Source: Melieria omissa (taxonomy: Eukaryota > Arthropoda > Insecta > Diptera > Ulidiidae). From it: a stretch of DNA of 64,000 nucleotides. How positions within the stretch are numbered: position 1 is the stretch's first letter; each line of letters begins with the position of its first letter. A program made the position numbers and the translations under genes. The notes under the pieces were generated by a model. It had not been told where the DNA came from and did not search any database. It saw nothing but the letters and a program-made list of their open reading frames with translations. The DNA is taken from positions 89,982,783-90,046,782 of the forward strand of contig OZ020269.1 of the NCBI GenBank assembly GCA_963971225.1, written 5' to 3'. Positions 1-9,905 of the stretch are shown piece after piece.

Positions 1-2
1 AT

Positions 3-437
3 AGGACGCTTATCTTGCCCGTGCTCCTCTATGGCGCTGAAGCATGGACAATGACACGAAACGACATAGCGGCCCTTGGAGTGTTCGAGAGGAAGGTGCT
101 TCGCAAAATCTTCGGCCCTGTTCGGGTTGGTGACGACTATCGCATACGAACCAATAACGAGCTGTATGAGCTGTATAAGGACATGGACGTAGCGCAGCGA
201 ATTAACATCCAGCGGCTACGCTGGCTCGGTCATGTCTGCCGCATGGACGACGAAGCTCCGGCGAAAAAGGTATTCGATGCGATGGTTGGAGGTCGACGGC
301 GAAGAGGGAGGCCGTGTCTCCGGTGGAAGGACCAAGTGGAAGAGGCCCTGGTATCTCTTGGTGTGACCAACTGGAGAAGGCGCGCGCGAAGCAGAGGCGC
401 CTGGAGAGAAGTTTTGCGGCAGGCCGTAACCCGATAA
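3..437 (+). mobile_element. LINE (non-LTR retrotransposon) ORF2, C-terminal end, 5' cut by window
   Basis: An open frame enters from the left edge and stops at TAA 435-437, giving about 144 residues. It matches the region after the reverse transcriptase fingers/palm in many insect LINEs: an LLYGAEAWT block near the start, then VFERKVLRKIFGP, NELYELYKD, QRLRWLGHVCRMDD, and a basic RRGRPCLRWKDQVEE block. In intact elements this region follows the polymerase domain and supports RNA/DNA handling during target-primed reverse transcription. The frame is uninterrupted within the window, so this copy may be fairly young. The LINE clade (RTE-like or another) is not assigned. The short TAAG-repeat tail right after the stop marks the 3' end. 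Confidence 0.85.
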
Positions 438-451
438 CGGGTTGTTATGGC

Positions 452-480
452 CAGTTAAGTAAGTAAGTAAGTTAGTTAAG
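452..480 (+). repeat. TAAG-type simple repeat tail of the LINE
   Basis: A short run of TAAG units degrading to GTTAG follows the LINE stop codon within about 20 bases. Many non-LTR elements end in a short simple repeat instead of poly(A). Its position directly after the frame marks it as the element's 3' terminus. Confidence 0.7.
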
Positions 481-960
481 ATTTTTGATTTTTGAAGGAA
501 GGAATATGCGAAAAATGCATGTAAAAAATCAAAAGCAATATGTTTGATCTTTAGTTAGTAAAAATTTTTGATTTTTAAGAAAGGAATAAGTTTTTTAAAA
601 CAATTAGAAATTATAAAACAAAATTTTGTTGCCCAAAAAAGAAAACAAAAAATTAAAAAACCAAAATAGTCAATTAAAAAAATATTAATATCAATATGTA
701 TTTTCAAAAGAAAAACAAAAATCTGAAATGTTTGTTTTTTTTTTAAATGACAATCTTTATATAAAATGTAAAGTTGCTAGGCTTAACGTCAGCTACACTA
801 AAACAATTAACTTGATTTTAATAGTTAATTTTTCAATTTTAAATTAATTTCATTTAAATATTCATACAACAGATTAATTAAAACAAATACCAAAATTTAA
901 TTCAATATTATTTTAAACAAATAAAAAAAATTCTTGCGTTTCAATTAATTTCTTTCTGCT
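481..960. other. AT-rich spacer, nothing recognised
   Basis: Low-complexity A/T-rich DNA with poly-A and poly-T runs and no sustained reading frame. I see no element ends or gene signals here. Confidence 0.6.
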
Positions 961-2160
961 ACGTGAGCAGCAGATATCTTCGCTGCGGCACACGCCACAC
1001 CGCAATAATTCCAACAGACAGTGGAAAACGCGCAGTCAGGCCTACTGACACACACACATAAGCACTCATACAAACCAGCAACAAACACACTCGCACACAC
1101 GTGGAGCACACTTAGGCCGCGTTTGGTATCTCTCAGCTGCAGCTGTGCGCCAATGTGCGGCCACTTGCCGTCTGGTGTTGTAATCCTTTTGAGAACGTCA
1201 ACCGCACATTTTCCATATTTTTATCCTTTTGACACATACACACACACACGCACATGCACACAGCCCTCGAAGTGGGTACACGGCTCGACACTTTTGGACT
1301 ACAGGCCGCCTGTTAGTTCAGTCTCAGTGGTGGCATGTGGCACAAATGTGCTGCGGCAATAACCCACAAAAAAAACTCCACTCGCCTATGGCTTTGATTT
1401 GGCTCGCATCGGCCACCGAGTCTCCACGTCTTGTCCAGTTATGGAATTTTCGTGCAACTTTTTGCTGCCGCCGCACAAAATATTCGTTTATCTACGCGCA
1501 TCCGTCTGCTACCTCGGCCTCATTTGAATTTGCTGTTTTAGAGTTGTGCTGGCCACATTGCTGTTTGTTTTATGTTTGCGCTGCAGCTGTCAACCGTTGT
1601 CGCGAATTTAACCCTTGCACGCCGTCTAACGCCTACAGCAAGCAACGCACGCCCCCGCTGCCAGCAAAAGTGCGCAACATGCTGACCGTCGTGGGCAGCA
1701 ACAGCAACAGCAGTAGTAGCTGTTGTTTTCTACACTCTTTGTTGTTCTTTCGTTTGCGTTGCTTTGCTGTTTTGCCTCGTCCGTCCCTTTTCGAATGCGG
1801 CTGCAGCGTTCGCAGCAGCAGGGAATGGTCACAGGTGTCGGTGACGGCTCTGGCTGTGGCAACACTTGCGCGAAATGACTCACAACAACAAAAACAACAA
1901 CGATGGCAACGACAGCGCCAATAGAACGAGTGCACAATGGCACTGTCACTGCGACTTTGTGTCTGCCATGCGCGCAATGCCTAATGGGTCCATGCTGCGG
2001 TTGTTGCTGTCGCTCAGTCGCAGTCGCAGCACCCAAACGATTCCCTTCTAAATGTTTTCCCCCTTTGCACAGTGTGCCTTATTTTTGCTATTATTGTTGT
2101 TGGTGTTGTTGTGCTTATTGCCACCGGCCGTTTAAGGATATAATAGGATAAAGATGTGCG
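961..2160. other. GC-richer unique-looking island with CA and CAG/CAA runs
   Basis: Base composition shifts from AT-rich to mixed, with CA repeats near 1050-1100 and 1228-1262 and CAG/CAA (opa-type) runs near 1697-1720 and 1886-1915. Overlapping open frames occur on both strands (for example 1229-1924 plus and 1626-2036 minus), which indicates a shortage of stop codons rather than coding. No start context, splice-site pair or protein family supports a gene. In flies such islands are often untranslated exon, promoter or enhancer sequence; that is inference. Confidence 0.4.
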
Positions 2161-2464
2161 CTTTAATGTCCTGCAAGTGTGGCAGCAGCTGAGCTCAGCT
2201 CGTGCGTCGTTTCCTTCTTTTCTTTCGCTGCTCTGTGCCTATTTGGTGTTGTTTTAATTTTTATTTATATATTTGTTTTGCTTCTATTTATTGTATTTTT
2301 CTGTTGGATTAGATGAAATTTTTTTCCGGTATTTGACTGTAATTTATGTCTGCAACAAATTTATGCTTGTTTGCAGTTGGCTTTTCTCGCATGTGGATTG
2401 TTTTATGTTTTTCCTTCCCGATAGCAGTTTTACAAATAATTATTTATGCAAACATCATAAATTT

Positions 2465-2795
2465 TTATGTGATAATTGTAAGTAAAAGAAAATGTGAAAA
2501 TATTCACACTTTATGTGATGACTGTTATACTTTTTGTGACAACTGTTATACTTTATGTGACAACTGTTACACTTTTGTGACAATTGTCACACATTGTGTG
2601 ACTTTATGTAGCAAATAGCACGCATTATGTGACTTTATGTGACATGTTTTAAACAGTATGTGACAAATGTCGCACACCATGTGACACAATGTGTGACAAT
2701 GTTTTAGTTTCACAGAATGTGTGAATAATTTTTATGTTTCGCAATGTCTCACAATTTTCTACATCACAAAATGTGTGACAATTGTCACAAATTGT
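2465..2795. repeat. Degenerate TGTGACA short-period repeat field
   Basis: About 330 bases in which TGTGACA or its complement TGTCACA recurs every 15-35 bases, often as the palindrome TGTGACAATTGTCACA (for example near 2575-2595 and 2772-2790). Units are interspersed with TTATACTTTA and similar AT-rich spacers. The 2346-2618 open frame runs through this repeat and is a by-product of it. No known satellite is recognised. Confidence 0.75.
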
Positions 2796-2914
2796 ATTAT
2801 GTATAAAAGTTGTTTGCAACTTTTTTCTTCAACTTATTAAAACTGATGTTCTGATATTGAATTTGATATTGATTGATATTGATTGAGGGTGAATATTGTG
2901 ACATAATTATTAAA

Positions 2915-3411
2915 ACAAATTACACTGTACAACACCAAAAAAAAACAAGGTTCTGACAACGGATTTTGGTAGAGGAGCCCAAAATAAATATACCTGTATC
3001 GGCGTTTTGAAAGTTTACGTCTGAATATTTTTTAGAGGCAAAATTTTCCCTTTTTGCACATTCTTATGGTGAATCGGCATACGAAAACCATGTAAACTTA
3101 CATTTCAGGTACCTGATATGTTCAGCAATTTAATGTAAAATACTACGAAGAACATTTTTGTGTAACACTTTAATCCTCTAGCTCCCATGTTTATGGGTCA
3201 ATTTGACCCTTATTTTCTAAAACGCTAAAATGTCCTGTAAAACAGGACTTTTTAAGGATAAAATGTACCACGAAAATATTCGCCATAAAATTATACTATA
3301 GGTCTCTGAATAAATTTAAGCTTAGAAATTAACTTGAACGCCAGAATTAAGCCCAAACTGAAAATGTTTTTAAGTGTTTTTTTTTTTATTTTTTCAAAAT
3401 TGGTACTAAAA
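2915..3411 (+). repeat. ~500-bp dispersed repeat, copy 1
   Basis: Aligns by eye over its whole length with 62909-63414 in the same orientation. Both begin ACAAATTACACTGTACAACA and end in TTGGTACTAAAA. Shared internal blocks include TCTGACAACGGATT, GGCGTTTTGAAAGTTTACGT and a palindromic stretch, TGGGTCAATTTGACCC, followed by the hairpin GTCCTGTAAAACAGGAC. No coding capacity is evident. It is a non-autonomous mobile or otherwise dispersed repeat of unknown class. The ACACTGTACAACA start resembles the ACACYGTGCGACAAA ends of the family at 8.4 and 58.9 kb, but common ancestry is not shown. Confidence 0.8.
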
Positions 3412-3880
3412 TGTCCTACAAAACTTGATTTTTGAGGGTTATTGTTCATGGGAAAAATGTTGAAGGCAAAATTGCACTATAAGTCACCGTACAAAGGAAA
3501 GCTCTGAATATAATTTTTAGCTTTAAAGGCATTTACCATAGAAGTTTCCTTAGATTTTCAAGCCCAGAAATTTTTTTACTTTTACATTAAACTTTGCCAT
3601 ACCGGAAATTATTGTTCTTAATTAAAAACACAAAACGCTGGAGATGAAAGTTTTGTACGAGAATTATTTTTAGAAAGTTTTGGTTTAATATTTAATCCCT
3701 CAACCAACTTTCTCCTAATCATTGATCTGGTTAGATACTAAGTTTCCCTCTTTAAAAAGTGCATTTCTCCAATCGTTCTTTGATAGACAAACATTACCGA
3801 ACTATTTCCTATATTTGAATACACAATTCAATGACCAATTAGACAATCTGTCTCCACAAGTATTCCTTAGGCGCACATCT
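3412..3880. other. AT-rich sequence with a possible second internal unit of the 500-bp repeat
   Basis: Positions 3405-3500 repeat the theme of 3225-3310: AAAATGTCCT...AAAAC, a short gap, then AAATT(A/G)(T/C)ACTATA(A/G)GTC. This suggests an internal duplication downstream of copy 1. The remainder shows no gene or element end. Confidence 0.4.
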
Positions 3881-4710
3881 TCCAAACCCCTCGTTGCTGT
3901 GCCACCCAACTGGGGCACATTTTTAGCTCAATTTGCCACCACCACTTCCAGCTCCATCGTCATTGCTAGCGCCAACAACAAATTGCAACACTTCATTGCG
4001 CGCCACATGTGTCTTCAATATTTGACAGCTGCCGATGCTGCACAGCTGCGGCCACATTGTTTCGAATGCCGGTTGCCTCATCTGCATGGCTTTTGTTTTT
4101 ACTGTGCTTCCCCCATTTCGTTTGCCGATGCGGCCTCCAACCCCTGGCTGCTGTTGCTGCTTTGTGTTATTGTTGTTACTGGGGGCTGCTGGGTAGTCTG
4201 TTTCACTTCCATGTGTTGTCATTTTGGCATTCCATTTATTGTTGTTGTTTTTGTTGTTGCTGTTATGTGCTTTGGTCTGCTGGCAACGTTAAACGTTTCG
4301 GCAACACGCGGCTGCTGCGAAATGTTGCAGCTGTAATTGCGCTGCCGGTGTTATTATTGGAATTGTAAGCGTACGAACAACATGCACAGCTACAACAACA
4401 ACAACAGCAAAAACAACCACCACCACAGTAGCAGCCATAATAACCACAACAATAGTGGCGAATAGCAGACGCACAGCTGATGCGAAACAGATGCCGCCGC
4501 CGGTTGCGCGATTGTGCCAAAGCGGCTGAAAGAGTTTTCGTGCGGCGCGCTGGATGAGTGTGAATTGAGCGCGGGACACGTGTTCGATGCGCTAAATGTG
4601 AAAATTGTTCAAAGGCGCACAACTGCAAAAAACACACATAAACACACACAGGGACGGTTTCAAGTGATTCATTGGGTTTGGGTTGAAACGGCAATTTTGT
4701 TGTAACTTGA
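3881..4710. other. Stop-poor island with opa-type runs
   Basis: Mixed-composition sequence with GTTGTTGTTG near 4239-4262 and ACAACAACAACAGC near 4393-4410. Long frames overlap on both strands (3722-4336 plus, 4009-4368 plus, 4263-4694 minus, 4289-4579 minus), with hydrophobic or Cys-rich low-complexity translations. This is the signature of CAG/TGT-rich DNA, not of one selected frame. No gene is called. Confidence 0.4.
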
Positions 4711-4902
4711 TTTAACTGGAAATTATTTGTATATGATTCAGAATATGAGTTTATTTCTTGATTGATATCAAAAGCATAATTTCAGCTCAATTGGCGGACA
4801 TAGAAAATTATCCAATGTTGAAGACTTTTTGATGGAGCATGATAGTAAATTGTATTAGGGTGGAAAAATTGTCAATTGAGCCATTAACAATGTCATAAAT
4901 CA

Positions 4903-4985
4903 GTGCTGCCAGATAAAGAGATTTCATTCTAGATACAATTTCAGAGAATTTAAGCATCTGTGGCAGAGTAAGTTTGAGTTTTTAG
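4903..4985 (-). mobile_element. Terminal fragment of the AGTGTTGCCAGA MITE family
   Basis: Starts GTGCTGCCAGATAAAGAGATTT, then has the AGATTT/GGAGA-type spacing seen in the ends at 18835 and 52946. Those correspond to the reverse complement of the right ends of the complete copies at 44440 and 48980. Only one end is present. It lies next to the TTAA-type MITE at 5001. Confidence 0.55.
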
Positions 4986-5000
4986 GGGAAAAATTGTTCA

Positions 5001-5234
5001 CACCAGAAAGACATATTATACATATCTACAAAAACATATTATATGCGCTGATATCTCGAAAAGTACACATCGGATTTGGCTTATTGTAATTGTACAACCC
5101 TAATTGTGGAACTAATTGTAGAACCCCATAAAAAAATCCAAGTCATCAAAGCAAAAGTTGATAGAAATACTAAAAAAAGTACAGATATTTAAAAATGAAA
5201 AACCGTCAAAATGATCGCAATGGTGTTTCTAGGG
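5001..5234 (-). mobile_element. piggyBac-like MITE (CACTAGAAAGA/TTAA family)
   Basis: The left end CACCAGAAAGAC is preceded by TTCA (a decayed TTAA). The right end, TGGTGTTTCTAGGG, is followed by TTAA at 5235-5238. The body shares GATATCTCGAAAAGTACAC, TAATTGTAGAACCC and GCAAAAGTTGATAGAAATAC with the copies at 8514, 50899 and 54894. A TTAA target plus a terminal CnCTAGAAAGA motif is the known hallmark of piggyBac-type ends. At ~240 bases it has no transposase and would need one supplied in trans. Confidence 0.7.
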
Positions 5235-5334
5235 TTAAGGAGATAATTTAAGATTCTGATTTTTTTCTTCAGAGATTTTCCGCCTTTTAGTGGATTTCTG
5301 GCAAATTTTTAGCTATGTGCTATTCAAGTGTTGA

Positions 5335-5440
5335 TTAGAGTGTAGAAGTTGATAGAAATACTTAAGAAAATACAAATATTTAAAAATGAAAAACCGTCAG
5401 TATGACCGCAATGGTATTTCTACCGTTAAGGAAATCATTT
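5335..5440 (-). mobile_element. Partial copy of the TTAA-family MITE
   Basis: Repeats the distal half of the neighbouring MITE: GAAGTTGATAGAAATACTTA, then AAATATTTAAAAATGAAAAACCGTCA, ending in GGTATTTCTACCGTTAAGG. It lies about 100 bases downstream of the fuller copy, suggesting a local duplication or a truncated second insertion. Confidence 0.6.
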
Positions 5441-5689
5441 AAGATTCTGATTTTTTTTGTTAGATTTTTTTGTCTTTTACTGAGTTTCTGGCTAATTTTA
5501 AGCTATCATCAGTATCGATTGAACTGACATTGCAAATTATAAACTTCCTTACTTATGACTGAAACCCGAATCTAACAGCATTTCTGATTAAAAACCAACA
5601 TTTCTGATTAAAAACCAACGCCTGTTCGAAAATTTGCCCAATGCGGACCACTGAATGGGGTCTTTTTGTTACAAAGTTTATTCAAAAAT

Positions 5690-6005
5690 TAAAAAAACAA
5701 AAAGCAAAATTCTGCTTTGTATTCGTTTTGGAGTTTTTTCCAGTGATACTCACAATTATAGAAAGATTGAAAATGAAAAGCATGAACTTGTCATCTCTAA
5801 TCAGTTATTGTACCATAACCTCACCATAACATATAACATAACCTTAAAAAAGAAAGCAAAATTCTGCTTTGTATTCATTATGGAAAATGTTTTCAGTGAT
5901 ACTTACAATCATAGAGAGATTGAAAATGATAAACATGAACTTATCATTTCTAAAAAGTTGTCGTACCATAACCTCACTAAATCATATAACATAACCTCAC
6001 TTTTA
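5690..6005 (+). repeat. Two-unit tandem duplication, ~152-bp period
   Basis: Two adjacent units share AAGCAAAATTCTGCTTTGTA, then AGTGATACT(C/T)ACAAT, AGATTGAAAATGA, CATGAACTT and CATATAACATAACCT in the same order. A frame (5655-6065, 136 codons) stays open across both units and yields two similar ~40-residue blocks ending YHNLTxxYNIT. I recognise no protein family, and the frame may be open by chance. Confidence 0.75.
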
Positions 6006-6099
6006 GTAGGTTTATGTTGTTATCTGAATTTATTAATAATGCCACAAATGCCAACTAAACATTAGAAAGTTAGAGTCTCACACTAAGTGAGACAAAGAG

Positions 6100-6520
6100 A
6101 ATGTTTTAAGCGGTTTGGAGAAGAGTCCTTCCATTGTTTGCAGTGTTGCCACTTGAACATTTTTTTTCCGACTAAACTTCCAACCAAATCCGACCCCAAC
6201 CAACCACATTAAAAATTTGCGTTATCTTTAAAGTCATTTTTAAATTACAATTTAATTTTTTTTAAATTAATTTTTTGTATCTAATGAAAAGTTATTCACA
6301 TCACAAAACGGACCAAAATTCGTTTGAGTGGAACAGCGGACTAAAGTAAATTGACCAATTTTGGTCCGAAAAGGCCAAAAGCGGCAGCTCCGATTGTTTG
6401 ACACATCATTTATGAAAAAAAGTCCTTCAAATGTTTGCTCATTATTTATGACAAATCACCATTTTTATTAAAATTATTCGAAATCCGCTTTTCAAAAGTG
6501 ACCCAAAAATATGCGCTGAA
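6100..6520. other. AT-rich spacer, nothing recognised
   Basis: Contains a short CAGTGTTGCCACTTGA motif near 6140 that resembles a MITE end but has no partner. Otherwise plain AT-rich sequence. Confidence 0.4.
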
Positions 6521-7640
6521 CAATTCGTCACACACACTCACACACATTTGCAACGCAACAATATTGCAGTTGCTAAAGTTTACGAATGTTGCCAACAAAT
6601 CCGAGTCACGTATGTGCAACGCAAACACAACGAGACAAACAAGGCGCAAAACAAATGAAATGCCACAAAAACATATGTGGCACACAACGTGCGACAGTAA
6701 AGGAAGCCGGGGCGGGGCTGACGAGATTGCAGTGCAATGGGCCAACGCGCCGAACGGACAAATGACGCTTTAAGTGGTCCGCGCGCTAAAGTAGCAGACG
6801 AGCAACACTTGTGTCGAACAAAAGCAAAAGATGGCCAACGCGCGCACACACACACACACACACATAGAGAGGCGCACAACCAATGCCAACGACTGAACAG
6901 GGCGTTAAAGCAGGCGACAAAAGGGCAATCGTTCCCCTTTGGTCACACTCCGAAAAAGCGCACATATGGCGCCACCAGCAATGCCGCAAAACCGGCGACG
7001 AGTTGCCTAATTGCATTCGGTGTTGCCACTTGTACGGCTGCCGACAGCAGTGTTGCATGTAGCACGTGCTCGACGCTGCTGCACAGATTTTGTTGTAAAT
7101 CGCTTTTAATGACACGACGGCAAGGCGCATTTTGCGTGTGCACGTCTCTCTGCATCTGTGTGTGTGTGTGTGTGCGGCACGTTTGCTGCCAATGTTGCCA
7201 CTTTTTGCCGCATACATTTAGTATGCGCAGTGCCACACTTGCAGCCAGTCTTTGCCGCCCACCTTTTACAGTGGAATATTATTATTATTATTTTTTTATT
7301 TTACTCTTTGTAAAATGCGCCAAGTGTGGTAAAAGAAGTTACACAAATTTTATTTTATTATTATTATTTTTTATTTTATTTTAATTTTTTTGTTATAGCA
7401 AATGTGCAGCATTGCATTGCCGGCGCCTATGCGCGGCTGCTGTTGATGACTTTGCAATTGTTGCTGCTGTTGTTGTTGTCGCCCGTATGCCGCTGCTCTG
7501 ATGGCGGCGGCAGTGGTGGCCGAATGCTTGATGGCTTCACAATGTCTGCTGCTGGCAACACATGTTGGCACGTGTCGTCAGCCTCGACGGCTGTTACTGC
7601 AGTGTTTCTGGCGGTTGTTGTTGCTTTAGCTTTAATTTGA
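6521..7640. other. GC-richer island with CA/TG repeats and opa-type runs
   Basis: Contains a (CA)n run at 6844-6865, a (TG)n run near 7158-7173, ATT triplet runs near 7276-7293 and 7354-7381, and TTGTTGCTGCTG near 7459-7482. Frames are open simultaneously on both strands across 6737-7384, so the long plus frame there (215 codons) is not taken as coding. No splice or start evidence. Confidence 0.4.
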
Positions 7641-7926
7641 TTTCAGTGTTTTCGCTGTTTTCGTTGTTTTTGGCTCAATTCAATTAAAAATGTGAATGAC
7701 AGCAGGTGTAGTTGACTGCCTATTGGATGCTCAAATACCATTAAAGCTGAAGCTTCCACCCAGTTCCCATTGAGTCAGTGACAAAATTGCTTGCTCTATG
7801 ATGTCTATTAATTTTAAGCAATTTATACTCTTATAACCAATTATTACTCTAACTTTATTGGTTCGAAAGTTACTAAAAAATAAGGCAGAAGCTGCAATTC
7901 TAATGAAGAACAAAAATTCTACTTTA

Positions 7927-8387
7927 ACTGAGTGTCAGTATTTTAAATAATAAAAAGATACAAAATAATTGAAGCGAGAATAATGAAATTTTGACATGTG
8001 ATCAAGAAGATTTTGGGTTTTAACATACTCACTTTTCAAGAAAATTCTTTATAAATTCTCAAGGATATAAAGGATTAAAATTTTAAAAGGACCTTTGTCA
8101 TATGCTTTTTTTACAAATAGATAAAAGATAAATTTTATTTAAATTCTTGAGCCTTTCCTCTTTCATTTGATATACATATTGCCATATTCTAACGAGGTTA
8201 AGTATTTTTTATATATTTTTTTAATTTGGTATGCCCTTCAAAATTTTGAAGTCCTTTTAAAAGGACAAATGATGTTGAAATGAAAAACTGAGTACGCAGT
8301 ATTATTATGTTTGGTCTCTAGTTTCACGACCATATGAATTTTTTCCCGTATGAAAAATTTGTTTCATTTTTGTCGCACGGTGTTATA
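7927..8387 (-). mobile_element. ACACCGTGCGACAAA-family repeat, copy A
   Basis: Reverse-complement match to 58881-59395. Shared blocks are TTTTGTCGCACGGTGTTATA at the right end (8367-8387), CATATGAATTTTTTCCCGT, AAAATTTTGAAGTCCTTTTA, CTTTCATTTGATATACATAT and TAACAT(A)(C/G)T(C/T)ACTTTTCAAG. The TIR-like end is seen on one side only. No coding capacity is apparent, so it is probably a non-autonomous transposon of unknown superfamily. Confidence 0.65.
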
Positions 8388-8513
8388 GTGGTTCCTGATA
8401 TTAGGAACCGATACTGACTCATTCTTGTGCTTGAGCCGTTCTCACTTGTCATCGAGAATTTGTGTTCAAATCAAATTTGAACATTAATAAGGATAGCCAG
8501 ATCGGCTATATAA

Positions 8514-8751
8514 CACTGGAAATATCATTGCGGTCATTTTGACTTTTTTGATTTTTAAATATCTGTATTTCCTTTAGTATTTCTATCAACTTTTGCTTTG
8601 ATGATACTTTTTTTTAATCAGATTCTACAATTAGTTCCACAAATAGGGTTCTACAACTACAATTAGTCAAATCCGATGTGTACTTTTCGAGATATCAGCG
8701 TATAATATATGTAGTCTTTGTAGATATGGAAAATTTGCTGTCTTTCTAGTG
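8514..8751 (+). mobile_element. piggyBac-like MITE (CACTAGAAAGA/TTAA family)
   Basis: Left end CACTGGAAATATCATTGCGG; right end CTTTCTAGTG followed by TTAA at 8752-8755. The left target copy is decayed to ATAA. The body matches the 50899 copy in the same orientation and the 5001 copy in reverse. Confidence 0.7.
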
Positions 8752-8865
8752 TTAACCCAGAGATTCCAGGTATTTCAAACAATTCTCCGGGTTCCGCGTT
8801 TGGCAAACCTTTCTTCAGAATTCTTAAAAAAGTTTTCCTAGGGTTTTAATTAAATTTAATTATTT

Positions 8866-9345
8866 AAAAACGTAGATTTCTACTTTTGATCTTATTCTTT
8901 ATTTTGTAATAATTTTAAATAATATTTTTTTTATTTCGAATCTTCTATCTTATTATTAAAAAACATAGACTCCTACTTTTGATCTAATTCTTTATTTTGT
9001 AATAATTTTAAATAATATTTTTTAATATTTTTTTTTTCATTTCGAATTTTCCATCTTATTATTAAAAAAACATGGACTTCTACGTTTGATCTTATTCGTT
9101 GTTTTGTAATAATTTTAAATAATTTTCTATATATTTTTTCATTTCGAATCTTCTATCTTATTATTAAAAAAACATATATTTCTACTTTTGATCTAATTCG
9201 TTATTTTGTAATAATTTTAAATAATTTTCTATATTTTTTTTATTTCGAATCTTCTATCTTATTAAAAAAACATTGACTTCTACTTTTGATCTAATTCGTT
9301 ATTTTGTAATAATTTTAAATAATTTATCTCTATATTTTGTTTTAT
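8866..9345 (+). repeat. Five-unit tandem array, ~100-bp period
   Basis: The block (C)TACTTTTGATCT(A/T)ATTC recurs at 8880, 8973, 9080, 9182 and 9280 (spacings 93, 107, 102 and 98). Each is followed by TATTTTGTAATAATTTTAAATAAT and ATTTCGAATCTTCTATCTTATTA. Unit length varies through the AT-rich linker. It is a local satellite-like expansion with no known name. Confidence 0.9.
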
Positions 9346-9349
9346 TTTG

Positions 9350-9378
9350 TACATGGAAAACTTACAGTCTTTCTAGTG
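9350..9378 (+). mobile_element. Terminal fragment of the TTAA-family MITE
   Basis: TGGAAAACTTACAGTCTTTCTAGTG followed by TTAA (9379-9382) equals the right end of the copies at 8.7 and 51.1 kb. It abuts the LINE fragment that follows. Confidence 0.6.
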
Positions 9379-9382
9379 TTAA

Positions 9383-9494
9383 CCGTTTTAAGGACTTGGA
9401 CACAACAGACCACTTCATCTGCCACTGTACTGTGATTTCAAAAGACATGAGGCGCAATTTGCCTCTCGCTGATCTCCTCAGGTTCTTAAAATAG
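9383..9494 (+). pseudogene. 3' coding tail of an RNase-H-bearing LINE
   Basis: Translation gives TTDHFICHC, matching the E-T-x-x-H-F-x-C-x-C motif found after the RNase H domain of many insect LINEs, then LADLLRFLK before TAA. Only the last ~35 residues remain, so this is a dead 5'-truncated copy. Its pyrimidine-rich flank probably belongs to the 3' untranslated region. Confidence 0.65.
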
Positions 9495-9519
9495 GCTAGG
9501 AAGTTTAGAGGAGTGAGGA

Positions 9520-9905
9520 TCCCTAATGCCTTTCAAGACTTCTATCCTATTTTTCTTGCCCCTTTCCTTTCTACTACCTTGCCTTTCCTTTCCTTCCTTT
9601 CCTTCCTTTCTCCCTCTCTCTCCTACTCGCCTCCTATCCCTTCTTACCCTCTTTGGGCAAAGTATAACGGTCCGAATGGGTTCAGACTTCCAAGACTTCT
9701 ATCCTATTTGTCTTATCCCTTTCTTTCTTACTATCTGCCTTTCCTTCCTTTCTTCCTCTCTTAGTACTCCTTCCTTCCTTTCTCCTCTCTAACTCGCCTC
9801 CTATTCTTCCCTACCCTCTTTTGGCAAATTAAAATGGTCCCAATGGGCTGAGTACTACGAAGTCTTGGAGCCTTCCTGTCTACCCCTTACATCATCATCA
9901 TCAAT
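9520..9905 (+). repeat. Pyrimidine-rich tract containing a duplicated ~150-bp unit
   Basis: CAAGACTTCTATCCTATTT occurs near 9534 and 9690, each followed by TTTCCTTCC-type runs, CTCGCCTCCTAT and CC(C/T)TACCCTCTTT(T)GGCAAA. The tract ends in a short CATCAT run (9892-9901). It follows the LINE stop, so it is likely LINE 3' untranslated sequence that duplicated. The plus frames at 9513-9792 are products of the repeat. Confidence 0.7.

Noticed and set aside
1229..2036. 231-codon plus frame overlapping a 136-codon minus frame
   Set aside because: Mutually overlapping frames in CAG/CAA-rich DNA; no domain or splice support.
3722..4336. 204-codon plus frame with several hydrophobic stretches
   Set aside because: The hydrophobic stretches come from TTGTTGTT and TTTGTTGTT runs, minus-strand frames overlap it, and there is no conserved motif.
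6140..6160. CAGTGTTGCCACTTGA as another MITE end
   Set aside because: Matches the AGTGTTGCCA start but then diverges at once and has no family sequence beyond it.
6737..7384. 215-codon plus frame
   Set aside because: Built across CA and ATT simple repeats, with minus frames of similar length; no domain.
8866..9345. A CRISPR-like array
   Set aside because: Units of ~100 bp are contiguous with no unique spacers, and the genome is that of an insect.
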